Assembly (NCBI RefSeq): GCF_000263855.1
Contig: NZ_AJWX01000030.1
Coordinates: forward strand, 1-64,000
Direction: 5' to 3'
DNA from: Pseudomonas sp. M47T1
GTDB lineage: Bacteria; Pseudomonadota; Gammaproteobacteria; Pseudomonadales; Pseudomonadaceae
Length of the DNA stretch: 64,000 nt
Positions 1 through 8,150 of this stretch are shown one piece after another; positions within the stretch are counted from its first letter, which is position 1; every line of letters begins with the position of its first letter. The position numbers and the translations under genes are program-made. The notes beneath the pieces were generated by a model. That model was given only the letters and a program-made list of their open reading frames with translations, was not told the DNA's origin and made no database searches.

Positions 1-985
1 TCGCACTGCTGCTGATGCCACTGAGTTGAGTCTGGCGGTTGAGATAACGCTCGTGACGCAGGCGTGCATAGAAAAAACCGCTTTCGCTTTGCAGGTCTTC
101 GTCATGGGCATAAGGGTCGCCCAGTACGGTGTACGGTTCAGCGTAGTGATAGGCCTCGCCGTAGGTGGTACTGGCACCACGGGTTTGATCGATGTCGCCG
201 TTCAGGTGAGCATTGGCGACGCGGTGATGGTAGGCACGGATGTTGACGTGCTGCTCCACCACGTGATGGCTCGATTGCAGGCTCCACGCCCCGTCTTGCC
301 CGCTGCTGCTCAGCCCTGATTGCGGGCGATACGCCAGTGCGACGTCGAATTGGTAGTGACGCTGGTCATCGTGGAACTCCACTACATCGATTTTCAGGCG
401 TTCGTCGCAGGTAAAGCGGTACCAGATGCCCACCTCGGCCAGCAGGCGGGAGATGAAGGCCAGGTCGCTTTCGCCGTACTGCATGACCTGCTCGCGCTTG
501 GGGTATTCACGTACCAGGTTGAATAGAAAGTCCTGGCCTTCGAAGTCGTGGCGGCTGCGCAGGATGCTTTCGACGATCTGCGGCACTGACTGGTGTTGGT
601 AGATCCGAAATTGCCGGCCTTGGCCAAGCAAGGCCAGGTGCGGTTCCAGGGTGATTTCGTAACGGGCTTCATCGACGGAGCCAGACAGCCGTTTAAATCC
701 AGTAACCACACCGTGCAGCGTGCGTAGCGGCTTGACCATGGGCGCACTCAGGCCCAAGAAAGGCAGGTTGTGCGGTGCACCGTGCAGGCTGAAACTGGCG
801 TCCTGACCGAGGATTTTTTCGGCGCCGATATCGCTGTCGACGCAGGTGAATTCCACGCGGTAGTTGAACGGTTGGCTCAGGGCTTCTTTGCCCTCGAAAG
901 CCAGGACATCAAGCCGTGCGTCAATGTCGCGAACACTCAGTGTGTGACGGCTGTGATCAAAAAAGGTGCGCAGTTGATTGAGCAT
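1..985 (-). CDS. vgrG: Type VI secretion tip protein VgrG (3' end beyond window)
   Basis: VgrG forms the trimeric spike of the type VI secretion system and carries effectors. The 328 visible residues begin MLNQLRTFFDHSRHTLSV and run through the N-terminal phage gp27-like region: an SQPFNYRVEFTC strand, then FLGLSAPMVKPLRTLHGVVTGF, then ESDLAFISRLLAEVGIWY, all typical of the VgrG/TssI family. The start at 985 is preferred over the in-frame ATG at 1000 because GGAGG lies 8 nt upstream of 985. The gene runs off the left edge, so the gp5-like needle and any C-terminal effector domain are not visible. Upstream is a damaged tssB, so this may be an orphan vgrG served by another T6SS locus. Confidence 0.9.
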   Translation of the reverse strand, partial: MLNQLRTFFDHSRHTLSVRDIDARLDVLAFEGKEALSQPFNYRVEFTCVDSDIGAEKILGQDASFSLHGAPHNLPFLGLSAPMVKPLRTLHGVVTGFKRLSGSVDEARYEITLEPHLALLGQGRQFRIYQHQSVPQIVESILRSRHDFEGQDFLFNLVREYPKREQVMQYGESDLAFISRLLAEVGIWYRFTCDERLKIDVVEFHDDQRHYQFDVALAYRPQSGLSSSGQDGAWSLQSSHHVVEQHVNIRAYHHRVANAHLNGDIDQTRGASTTYGEAYHYAEPYTVLGDPYAHDEDLQSESGFFYARLRHERYLNRQTQLSGISSSA

Positions 986-987
986 GT

Positions 988-1092
988 TCAGGGCCTCCAT
1001 GACCACGGACCGTCGTGCTTGGGTAGCACCTGGCTTTCTTTCAAAAACAAGACTGGGGTACTAACCGGCTCGCGATATATCACTTCGAACAT
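988..1092 (-). CDS. Short ORF directly upstream of vgrG, unknown
   Basis: A 34-codon frame starts with MFEVIYREPV and stops 2 nt before the vgrG start, overlapping the vgrG ribosome-binding site. The frame stays open upstream to about 1158, so it may be the 3' tail of a gene whose front is lost rather than a true small gene. I do not recognise the family. Translational coupling to vgrG is possible but unproven. Confidence 0.25.
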   Translation of the reverse strand: MFEVIYREPVSTPVLFLKESQVLPKHDGPWSWRP

Positions 1093-1202
1093 GTGGCCGC
1101 CCTCTGCAACTTCAATGATTCTTTGATCAAATGACCAGGCTGAACGTGAGCTATATAACTACCCATCACTTCCTGCGTTTTTCCATCCGTTTTTATTCAC
1201 TT

Positions 1203-1758
1203 TCAATTCGCATTCGCGCAATCAAAAGGAACCAACAATGTATCCACCACAAAATCAGCAGGAACGCTTACCACAACTACAATCGGGCAAATGATGAGTT
1301 CGTCACTCAGCGCGTCGTCCTTGAGGATGCGTTCCAACCCGTGGCGGAAGGTCGCGTTGTCCAACAGATTGGATTTGAGGTCACGCAGTAGGTTGCGCAT
1401 CGCCAGCAGGGCTCGCAGCTGCAGAATCTGCCGCGCCACTTGGTCAGGCTCGAAGTCTTTCAGGCCCTGGAAACTCAACGCGACAGCGGTGTCAACGTTG
1501 CCATCGGCCAAGGTATTTTCAACCGCCAGTTTCAGGCTCGGAGAGAACGCTGCCAGCACGCTGTCGAAGTTGTTTTTATTAATACCAACCTTGATTCTTT
1601 CAGACAACGGACGCTGTTCTTTACCGTTGTTGTCATCACCCATCACCACCAGCTTAAAGTGGCAATTCAATTTTCTTCTGGGCGCCACCGGCGTGTAAGT
1701 CAAGCTTGATGTTGACCCGCGCCTTGGGCACTTCATTTTGAAAGCTGTTTGATGCCAT
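1203..1758 (-). pseudogene. tssB: Frameshifted type VI sheath subunit TssB, 3' end replaced
   Basis: TssB pairs with TssC to build the contractile T6SS sheath. From ATG 1758 (with an AGGAC site) the frame reads MASNSFQNEVPKARVNIKLD..., the standard TssB start, but meets TAA at codon 35 (1654-1656). One extra base in the A run at 1656-1658 explains this: in the next frame, family sequence resumes with VVMGDDNNGKEQRPLSER, INKNNFDSVLAAFSPSLK and RNLLRDLKSNLLDNATF. Similarity ends near 1296 at DDALSDEL; the last 30 residues up to 1203 (IICPIVVVV...) do not resemble TssB. No tssC, tssE-G or clpV follows; vgrG is next. A deletion joining tssB to the region before vgrG is the simplest reading. Confidence 0.8.
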
Positions 1759-2062
1759 AAGTCCTCCAGACACAATTCTACGAGACGGAAAAACCCCATC
1801 ACAAAAACCAAGTAGCTCAGAGAAAAAATAATACTTGGCGTACCGCAGAGTAGAAAATTGCAGAGTGGGGATTCTAGTCAGCTCACAAGCATAAAAACAA
1901 CCAATAAATATTCAAGCGCCTTGAATCCTTATGAATTTTGTTTTGTATGTAGGATTTTTCCTAAAGCCTCTGAGATTTGTCTGATATTGATCAGCACGGC
2001 AATGAAATGCCATATTCAATGCACTTTTAGATCGAGATCAGAGCGCCTGTACATGCAGCGGC
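1759..2062. other. AT-rich spacer upstream of tssB
   Basis: About 300 bp clearly richer in A+T than the surrounding genes. It lies upstream of the tssB remnant and probably contains its old promoter. I see no convincing ORF or RNA gene here. The composition fits horizontally acquired or decayed DNA between the T6SS scar and the IS remnant. Confidence 0.4.
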
Positions 2063-2320
2063 ACTAGGGAGGCGCTGAACAATTAACCCAGTTGCGCCCG
2101 GCGTATTCGATCTTGCGCTTGACCCGGAACAGCGCGCTGCCTTTGCGCGACAACCCGATCGCCGGGCGCCCGCGCTTGCCTGTGGTGTCGCTATAGAAAG
2201 GAGCCACTTGCGCCTCGAGTTGCGCCCAGGGCACCAGCCGTTCAAGGTCGGCGAAGACGCGGTTGCGACGAGTCTGCTTTTTCTTGCCAGTGTATCGCGT
2301 TCGGAGAAGGTCTTCTGCAC
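2063..2320 (-). pseudogene. IS5-family transposase remnant
   Basis: Reading down from GTG 2320 gives MQKTFSER, the usual N-terminus of Pseudomonas IS5-group transposases. A one-base deletion then shifts to a second frame containing YTGKKKQTRR and LVPWAQLEAQVAPFYSDT, followed by GKRGRPAIGLSR. After GLSR the frame jumps directly to SALFRVKRKIEYAGRNW and ends at TAG 2063-2065. The catalytic DDE core, some 200 residues, is missing. This is a dead insertion-sequence fragment with at least one frameshift and one large internal deletion. It borders the T6SS scar and could have contributed to that rearrangement. Confidence 0.8.
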
Positions 2321-2508
2321 GCCCGTGACAGGCCCACGCCAGAGGGGGTGGTTGAAGGTGCTCAGTGTGCCAAGGCTAAGGGCTGTTGGCTATTTTTGCA
2401 GCGGCGCCCTAGGCTGAATGAACGGCGGTGCCGATGATCGACCGGCGCGCCGCACGCGCAACATTGTGCACTATAGTGAGAGGCGTTGATGGGCTCAGGA
2501 GGTTGACC

Positions 2509-3105
2509 TTGACCACTCCGGAACCGGAAGGTCGCCCATGGCGGCATTCACGCAGTGTCGTATCGTTCAACGACGAACCGCTGGTGTTGGTAGACGAACA
2601 GGACCGCGAAATAGGTTTTCTCGACAAGGCGTCGGCCCACGAGGGCCAGGGCGTTTTGCACCGCGCCTTTTCGCTGCTGGTGTTCAACCACCAGGGCGAA
2701 TTGCTGGTGCAACAGCGCGCTGCCGGCAAGCGCCTGTGGCCAGGCTACTGGTCCAATACCTGTTGCAGCCATCCGCGCCGCGGCGAAGCTCTGGAGGTGG
2801 CCATAAGCCGCCGCCTGGAAGAAGAGCTGGGCATGCGTTGCAACTTCAGTTTCCTGTTCAAGTTTCAGTATCAGGCCCAATTCGACGCCCATGGCGCCGA
2901 AAACGAGCTGTGCTGGGTGTACGCGGGCCGCTGCGACGACCTACCGGTGCTCAACCTCAATGAAGTATCGGCGCTGCGCTACCTGTCCCCCCAGGCGCTG
3001 GACGCGGAAATGGCCGCCCGGCCACACACCTTCACCCCCTGGTTCAAGAGCGAATGGCAGCGGGTGCGTCGCGAGCATGCCGAGGTGTTTGCCCCCCTGC
3101 CCTGA
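2509..3105 (+). CDS. idi: Isopentenyl-diphosphate delta-isomerase (type I, Nudix)
   Basis: Interconverts isopentenyl and dimethylallyl diphosphate in isoprenoid synthesis. A Nudix-fold core is visible: LVLVDEQDREIGFLDKASAHEGQGVLHRAFS, then the active-site stretch YWSNTCCSHPRRGEAL (conserved Cys and His), then RRLEEELGM. The start is taken as TTG 2509 because AGGAGG at 2497-2502 sits 6 nt upstream; this gives 198 residues, close to the family size, whereas ATG 2428 would add an unconserved leader. No carotenoid or other isoprenoid genes adjoin it, so in an MEP-pathway organism it would simply balance the two C5 units. Confidence 0.9.
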   Translation: MTTPEPEGRPWRHSRSVVSFNDEPLVLVDEQDREIGFLDKASAHEGQGVLHRAFSLLVFNHQGELLVQQRAAGKRLWPGYWSNTCCSHPRRGEALEVAISRRLEEELGMRCNFSFLFKFQYQAQFDAHGAENELCWVYAGRCDDLPVLNLNEVSALRYLSPQALDAEMAARPHTFTPWFKSEWQRVRREHAEVFAPLP

Positions 3106-3117
3106 CCTCTTTTGTCC

Positions 3118-3196
3118 TGTAGCAGCGGTGCAAGCCGCGTCGTTGCCGCAGCGCAATGCCTGGCACACCGCGTCGCAAGATGCAGCCTTCTACAGG
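3118..3196 (+). repeat. Intergenic repeat, copy 1 of 3
   Basis: This ~80-bp sequence shares with copies at 20654-20737 and 31477-31560 the core GCCTGGCACACCGCGTTGCAA (slightly diverged here), preceded by an AAGCCGCGTC-type stretch and followed by AGCCT. It fills the gap between idi and the convergent DUF1329 gene. Confidence 0.6.
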
Positions 3197-3247
3197 GCTT
3201 GGCGCTGGGGGGGGAACCGCGTGCCGGGCGGCACGCGGTGGGAGGGG

Positions 3248-4621
3248 TCAGCGGGTGCCGGCGCTGCGCAGGGCGTTCGGCGTGAAGTCGGCCGGCGAGC
3301 TCTTGAGGTCGAACTGCACGAAACTGCGTTCTTCGTTGCTCATGCCGGTGGCGATGTAGCGGCCGTTCTGCAAGTCAAACAATGCCTCGAACGCTTCGGC
3401 CTGCACCTGGCGAGTGTAATACGGCATCAGCATTGCCTGGCCTACACGCCACATTTGCCCGCGGCCGTCATACAGGTCCGACATGGCAATGTTCCAGCTG
3501 TCCTCGTCCACATAGAAGGTGCGCTTGCCGTAGATGTTGCGCGCGCTGGGCTTGAGGGTCGCTTCCACCACCCACACGCGATGCAACTCATAGCGGGCCA
3601 GGTCCTGGTTGGTGTGCCCGGCCTTGAGGATGTCGTCGTACTTGACCGTCGGCAGCGCCAGGCGGAAGTTGTTGTACGGGATGTACATCTCCTGCTTGCC
3701 GATCAGCTTCCAGTCATAGCGGTCCGGCGCGCCGTTGAACATGTCGAAGTTGTCCGAGGTACGCATGCCGTCCGACGCCGTGCCCGGACCGTCATAGGCT
3801 ACCTGCGGCGCACGCCGCACGCGGCGCTGGCCAGCGCTGTAGACCCAGGCTTCGCGCGGTTGCTTGATCTGGTTCAGCGAGTCATGCACCAGCAGCACGT
3901 CACCGGCCAGGCGTGCCGGCGCGGTCACTTCCTGCTTGAAGTACAGCAGCGCGTTCTGCGCTTCCTGTGGGTCTATGCCAGGCATCTGGTCGGGGAAGCC
4001 CACCTGATCCTTCAACTGCACCAGGCTGTAGGAGCCATTGGTCTGCGGCGCGGCCTGGGTATAGATACGGCTGAGGTTGCCACCACGGTAGCGGGTGATG
4101 TGGTTCCAGATCACCTCCAGGCCGTTCTGCGGGATGGGAAACGCGTAGAAGCGGCTTTGGTCGAAGTTCTCCAGGCCGTTGCCGTCCGCCACCAAGTTGA
4201 CCTTGGCCGCGCTGGTTTTCGCCGCGGCGGCGACGTTGGCCGGCACCGAGACGCTCCGGTGGGTGGTGTACACCGGAATCTTGAACGTGTCGGGATAGCG
4301 CTTGAACATCGCGATTTCCCCGGCCGAGAGCTTGGCCTGGTATTGGCTCATGTTCTGGGCAGTAATGGTAAACAGCGGTTTCTCGCCGGCATAGGGGTCG
4401 CCCAGGAAGCCATTGCTGGTCACCGGTGCAGCGTCGGTTTTCAGGCCGCCATCCCAGGCCGGGATAGTGCCTTCCTTGTTGCCGGCCTTCTCACCGCCCA
4501 GGGGCGTCAGGCTGGTACCCAGCTTGGCCACCTGGTCGGCGCTCACGGCCGCCATCACGTTCACTGCCACCAGGCTCAGGGCCAGGGCGGCGCATTGCAT
4601 TGCCTGCTTGCCAATCATCAT
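3248..4621 (-). CDS. DUF1329 family periplasmic/outer-membrane protein
   Basis: A 457-residue DUF1329 protein. It starts with a signal peptide (hydrophobic ALALSLVAVNVMA, cleavage near AAVSA), followed by family landmarks such as VSADQVAKLGTSLTPLG, NKEGTIPAWDGG, IWNHITRYRGGN and a C-terminal RTFYVDEDSWNIAMSDLYDGRG. The ATG at 4621 is preferred over GTG 4633 because GGGGA lies 7 nt upstream. It is the second gene of an operon, 13 bp after the DUF1302 gene. The two families nearly always travel together. Their substrate is not established; a LolA/LolB-like fold suggests handling of a hydrophobic molecule. Confidence 0.85.
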   Translation of the reverse strand: MMIGKQAMQCAALALSLVAVNVMAAVSADQVAKLGTSLTPLGGEKAGNKEGTIPAWDGGLKTDAAPVTSNGFLGDPYAGEKPLFTITAQNMSQYQAKLSAGEIAMFKRYPDTFKIPVYTTHRSVSVPANVAAAAKTSAAKVNLVADGNGLENFDQSRFYAFPIPQNGLEVIWNHITRYRGGNLSRIYTQAAPQTNGSYSLVQLKDQVGFPDQMPGIDPQEAQNALLYFKQEVTAPARLAGDVLLVHDSLNQIKQPREAWVYSAGQRRVRRAPQVAYDGPGTASDGMRTSDNFDMFNGAPDRYDWKLIGKQEMYIPYNNFRLALPTVKYDDILKAGHTNQDLARYELHRVWVVEATLKPSARNIYGKRTFYVDEDSWNIAMSDLYDGRGQMWRVGQAMLMPYYTRQVQAEAFEALFDLQNGRYIATGMSNEERSFVQFDLKSSPADFTPNALRSAGTR

Positions 4622-4634
4622 GAGGTTCCCCACC

Positions 4635-6428
4635 TTAGAAGTTCACGCCGAAGCTGAGGGCGATGAAGTCGCGGTCAGACACGGTGTTGTAATCGCCACC
4701 AAAGAAGTTGGTGTAGTTGAGGCTGGCGGTGTAGGTGTTCTGGTAGTCGGCATCCAGCCCCAGGCTCACGGCCTTGACCCCTTCGTTGAACACCGGCCCA
4801 TAGCCGTGCACGTCATGGGACCAGGCAATATTGGGCTTCAGGTTGATGCCGGCGATGGCGTTGGCGTAGTCCCAGATCGCCCGGGCGCGGTAGCCCCACG
4901 AGGTGGTGGTGTAAAACCCGCCCGAGCCGTACTCGGCGTCGGCGGCGGCGTTTTCGGGAATGCCGAACACGGCGTCACGGCCAAAGCGGTCGCCAGCGAT
5001 ATCGCTGACCCCGGACACATGGTCCATGCCCACTTCGCCCACCAGCGTCAGGCGCTGGGCGCCCATCACCTGATCAAAGAAGTGGGTGAAGGTGGTCTGC
5101 ACTTGGGTGACCGGCTTGCGCACATACCCATCGTTGACCTGGTTGGCCTCGGCCAAGGCCGCTGCCGCGCCGCCGGTGGCCGCTGCGGTGGCCACCGAGC
5201 TGGCCAGCAACGTGGTCACATCGGTGGTGTTGAGTTGCAGCGGCATGTTCGGCCGGTAGCTGACCTCGCCGCTCCACGCGGTGCCTTCCGGCAGCGTGGT
5301 GGCAAAGCTCAGGCCGTACAGGCGGATGTCCTCGGGGTAGTCGAGGAAGTAGCTGCCGCGCCCCAGCAGGATGGGCTGCGCCAAGGCTGGCGTGGTGAGT
5401 GCCCGGCCGATGTCCGCAGCGCTCGCGTTTTTCACGCTCACGTAAGGGGTGCGGCTGTGATAGTTCATCACGTACGCACCGTACTCGGTGTCGTCCCCCA
5501 GCCAGCGCAGGGCCAGGCCCCACTGCCCGGAGTCACGCGCATCGTCGTCGGAGCCACGCGGCACGATCAGGCCTTCAGGCGTGACGTTTACCCCCAGCGA
5601 GGCCAGCGCAGCCTTGGTGCCAGGCTGGTTCAACGCATTCACCGTCGGCGCATCGAGAATGGTGTAGTTGTTGCGGCAACCCTTGGCGGCCACGTCGGTG
5701 GAGGAGAAGAAGGTGCCGCAGTTGTCGAGGATGGTGTTGTCCCAGCCCAGCTGGTAGAACGCCTCGGCGGACAGTTTGTCGGTCAGGCCCTGGGACACAT
5801 ACAGCATGTTGACCGGAATCAGGCCTTCCTTGATTTCCGCACCGGGTCGGCGAAAGGCCGATACATCAATAGGGTTGATGGAGTTGATACCGCCACCAAT
5901 AAATGTACTTTCCCCCCAACTGACCACCTGTTTACCCAAACGAACACTTCCAGGCTTGTCTGCTACCTGGTAGTTGTAATAGGCGAAAGCGTCAAGCATC
6001 TCGATGCCGGAAGACTTTGCCGCTTCCTGACGATGGTCGTTACTGACGTTCTTGAAGTCCTGGTTCTCGTCCTGAAGTTCGAAGTCATACCAATACTTGG
6101 CGCGAGTAAAAATGCCAAAATTATCGTATTTCAATTCCAGGTCGTGTATACCCTTGAAAATCTTGGAGAAAGTCTCGCCTTTCTCGAAGTTCAAGCGCCC
6201 GTCATCGTTGGTTTGGGTAAACCCATGACCACCGTTGGCCGAACCAATCAGTTTTTGCGATGGGCTTTGGGTACTCCAACTGGCGCCAATCGACAGGGAC
6301 GAATCGAACTGCCCCTCGACTTCGCCAATATTGAAATTCACCGCCTGGGCATCAAGGCTGACTGCACACCCCGCCACGATCGCCACAATAGTTGATGAAA
6401 AACCCGCGAACCTTATTTTTGTTATCAT
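4635..6428 (-). CDS. DUF1302 family outer-membrane protein
   Basis: A 597-residue DUF1302 protein, predicted to be an outer-membrane beta-barrel. ATG 6428 is chosen over 6455 because AGGGAG lies 6 nt upstream; it gives a signal peptide ending near DAQA, then VNFNIGEVEGQFDSSLSIGASW, the family signature. Later landmarks are LRLGKQ-type VRLGKQVVSWGEST and a terminal SDRDFIALSFGVNF ending in Phe, as in many barrel proteins. It leads the operon with the DUF1329 gene. The pair is common in pseudomonads and usually linked to lipid or sterol-like substrates, but nothing here fixes the substrate. Confidence 0.85.
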   Translation of the reverse strand: MITKIRFAGFSSTIVAIVAGCAVSLDAQAVNFNIGEVEGQFDSSLSIGASWSTQSPSQKLIGSANGGHGFTQTNDDGRLNFEKGETFSKIFKGIHDLELKYDNFGIFTRAKYWYDFELQDENQDFKNVSNDHRQEAAKSSGIEMLDAFAYYNYQVADKPGSVRLGKQVVSWGESTFIGGGINSINPIDVSAFRRPGAEIKEGLIPVNMLYVSQGLTDKLSAEAFYQLGWDNTILDNCGTFFSSTDVAAKGCRNNYTILDAPTVNALNQPGTKAALASLGVNVTPEGLIVPRGSDDDARDSGQWGLALRWLGDDTEYGAYVMNYHSRTPYVSVKNASAADIGRALTTPALAQPILLGRGSYFLDYPEDIRLYGLSFATTLPEGTAWSGEVSYRPNMPLQLNTTDVTTLLASSVATAAATGGAAAALAEANQVNDGYVRKPVTQVQTTFTHFFDQVMGAQRLTLVGEVGMDHVSGVSDIAGDRFGRDAVFGIPENAAADAEYGSGGFYTTTSWGYRARAIWDYANAIAGINLKPNIAWSHDVHGYGPVFNEGVKAVSLGLDADYQNTYTASLNYTNFFGGDYNTVSDRDFIALSFGVNF

Positions 6429-6817
6429 TTGGCGCTCCCTGGTGAATCCCCACATTATTGTTGCAGCGCCCGCGCAAACGCCCGGTGATGCATTTTTTTA
6501 TACCGTGAAGGACAGCTAAGATGCGGAAGGTAGTTTGACTGCAAGCAAGTGAAACACCTTGCCAACAATCTATGTGCCATATCCGATACTGTCAAATTGA
6601 CCTTGAGGGCCGCAGGCCCATGGCGCCGGGCCTGGGTACGGATATTGCTTGGCGGGTTAAATCCTTTCAGCACCGCCAATTGCGAGGGGTACAACGGGGC
6701 AATGCCGGTGGCTTATGGCGCCCCATAATCAAAAGCCCGCTGTAAGCGGGCTGTGATATTCACGACGTAATGCAGGCTGTATCACCAAATAGCATGTGTC
6801 TGTACCGGCTATGGTGC
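6429..6817. promoter_or_regulatory. Promoter region of the DUF1302-DUF1329 operon
   Basis: A 389-bp gap between two minus-strand genes. The end near 6429-6520 must carry the DUF1302 promoter; a TATAAAAAAAT stretch (minus strand, about 6493-6503) is a weak -10 candidate. The other end contains the terminator of the MFS gene at 6731-6752. I see no gene in between. Confidence 0.4.
6731..6752 (-). terminator. Rho-independent terminator after the MFS gene
   Basis: A perfect 7-bp stem, AGCCCGC/GCGGGCT, with a 5-nt loop, is followed on the minus strand by TTTT. It lies about 65 bp past the stop of the minus-strand MFS gene. Confidence 0.65.
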
Positions 6818-8107
6818 TCACGCGTGACGCGGAACGTGACGGGCCTGAGGCCCTGCGCCACCCGGCCCCTTCACCGCCGCGACCACCACCAGCACGCCCA
6901 AGGCGCAGACGGCGGCAGCCACCACAAAGGCCACGTTGTAGCCACCACCGTATTGCACGATCAGGCCAGTGAGCGAAGGCGCGATGATACCGGCGATGTT
7001 GGCCAGCAGGTGCACGAAGCCGCCAGTGCCGCCCACCCGGTTTTTCGGCACGATGTCCTGAATCAGCGCCCAGCAGATCTGCGGGGTCACGAACAGAAAC
7101 ACGCTGGACACGGTGATGCACAGCACCGCCATAGGCAGCGAGGCCACGCGGGTGGTCAACAGCACGCAGGCCGCGGCGACGCCCAGGCCCAGCACCAGCA
7201 TGATCTTGCGGGCGCGAATCACGCTGCCGAGTTTCTTGCCCAGCAGGTCGGTCAGTATGCCACCGCCCAGAAAGCCCACTGCCGCGCCCAGCCAGGGGAT
7301 CACACCAATGATGCTCATGCTTTTGATGTCCAGGTGCTGGAAGTCCATCAGGTAGCTGGGCAACCAGGTCAGGAAGAAATACAGCACGTAGTTGAAACAG
7401 AAGAACGCCGTGGCCACCGCCAGCACAGGAGCGGAGAACAGGTAGCTGGCCAGGCTGCGGCCTTCCTTCACACCCTCGATCACAGGTTCTGCGCGGCTGC
7501 TGCGGATCAGCTCACGCTCGGCCTCGCTGACCCGCGGGTGCTGCTCGGGCGAGTCACGGAATATCAGCAACCACGCGGCCAGCCACAGCCCACCCAGGAT
7601 GGCGATGACCACGAACGATACCCGCCAGCCGAAATTCAACGCCACCAGCCCCACGATCGGCCCCGCCACCGCCGCGCCCAGGGGCTGCCCGCAGTTGGTC
7701 AGGCCCAGCGCGCGGCCGGCTTCCTCACGAGGGAACCAGTGGGTGATGGCCTTGTTGGTGGTAGTACCCATGGGACCCTCGCCCATGCCGAAGAACACGC
7801 GGAACACCAGCAGTTGCAGGTAGCCGGTGATCAACGCGGTCAGCCCGCAGAAAATCGACCAGGTGCCCGCCGCCCAGGCAAACACGCGCTTGGGCCCGTA
7901 AGTGTCGGCAGCCCAGCCGCCGACGAAGCACAGCGCGCAGTAGCCGATGAAAAAGCTGCTGAAAATAAAGCCCATCTGCGCGTCGTCAATGTGCAGTTCG
8001 CCCTTGAGCAACGGCGCCACCACCGACAGTGCGGCGCGGTCCAGGTAGTTGAGCATGCCGGCGAAGAACAGCAGCCCGGCGATGCGCCAGCGATAGGTGC
8101 CTTTCAT
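6818..8107 (-). CDS. MFS transporter, anion:cation symporter type
   Basis: A 429-residue, 12-helix major facilitator. The N-terminal GMLNYLDRAALSVVAP stretch with a conserved NYLDR motif, then GGWAADTYGPKRVF (loop 2-3 motif) and FFGMGEGPMGTTTNKAITHWFP, match the ACS family that imports organic and sugar acids such as galactarate, glucarate or phthalate. It is the last gene of the minus-strand catabolic cluster, 43 bp after the MR/MLE enzyme. It is probably an importer for the cluster's sugar-acid substrate, alongside a second ACS carrier at 12075-13463. The exact substrate cannot be read from sequence. Confidence 0.85.
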   Translation of the reverse strand: MKGTYRWRIAGLLFFAGMLNYLDRAALSVVAPLLKGELHIDDAQMGFIFSSFFIGYCALCFVGGWAADTYGPKRVFAWAAGTWSIFCGLTALITGYLQLLVFRVFFGMGEGPMGTTTNKAITHWFPREEAGRALGLTNCGQPLGAAVAGPIVGLVALNFGWRVSFVVIAILGGLWLAAWLLIFRDSPEQHPRVSEAERELIRSSRAEPVIEGVKEGRSLASYLFSAPVLAVATAFFCFNYVLYFFLTWLPSYLMDFQHLDIKSMSIIGVIPWLGAAVGFLGGGILTDLLGKKLGSVIRARKIMLVLGLGVAAACVLLTTRVASLPMAVLCITVSSVFLFVTPQICWALIQDIVPKNRVGGTGGFVHLLANIAGIIAPSLTGLIVQYGGGYNVAFVVAAAVCALGVLVVVAAVKGPGGAGPQARHVPRHA

Positions 8108-8150
8108 TTTTATATGGCCTTTATTGTGATGAAGATATGGCGTGCCGCGC

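Noticed and set aside
2891..4657. A 588-codon plus-strand open frame antisense to the DUF1329 gene
   Set aside because: No domain or motif is visible, the sense frame is a clear DUF1329 protein, and long antisense frames are normal in GC-rich DNA. The same applies to 4413-6395, 6770-8158 and 33690-35384.
6530..6570. Possible sigma-54 promoter (GG-n10-TTGC on the minus strand) upstream of the DUF1302 gene
   Set aside because: Only the GG and TTGC elements match; the CACG part of the consensus is absent.
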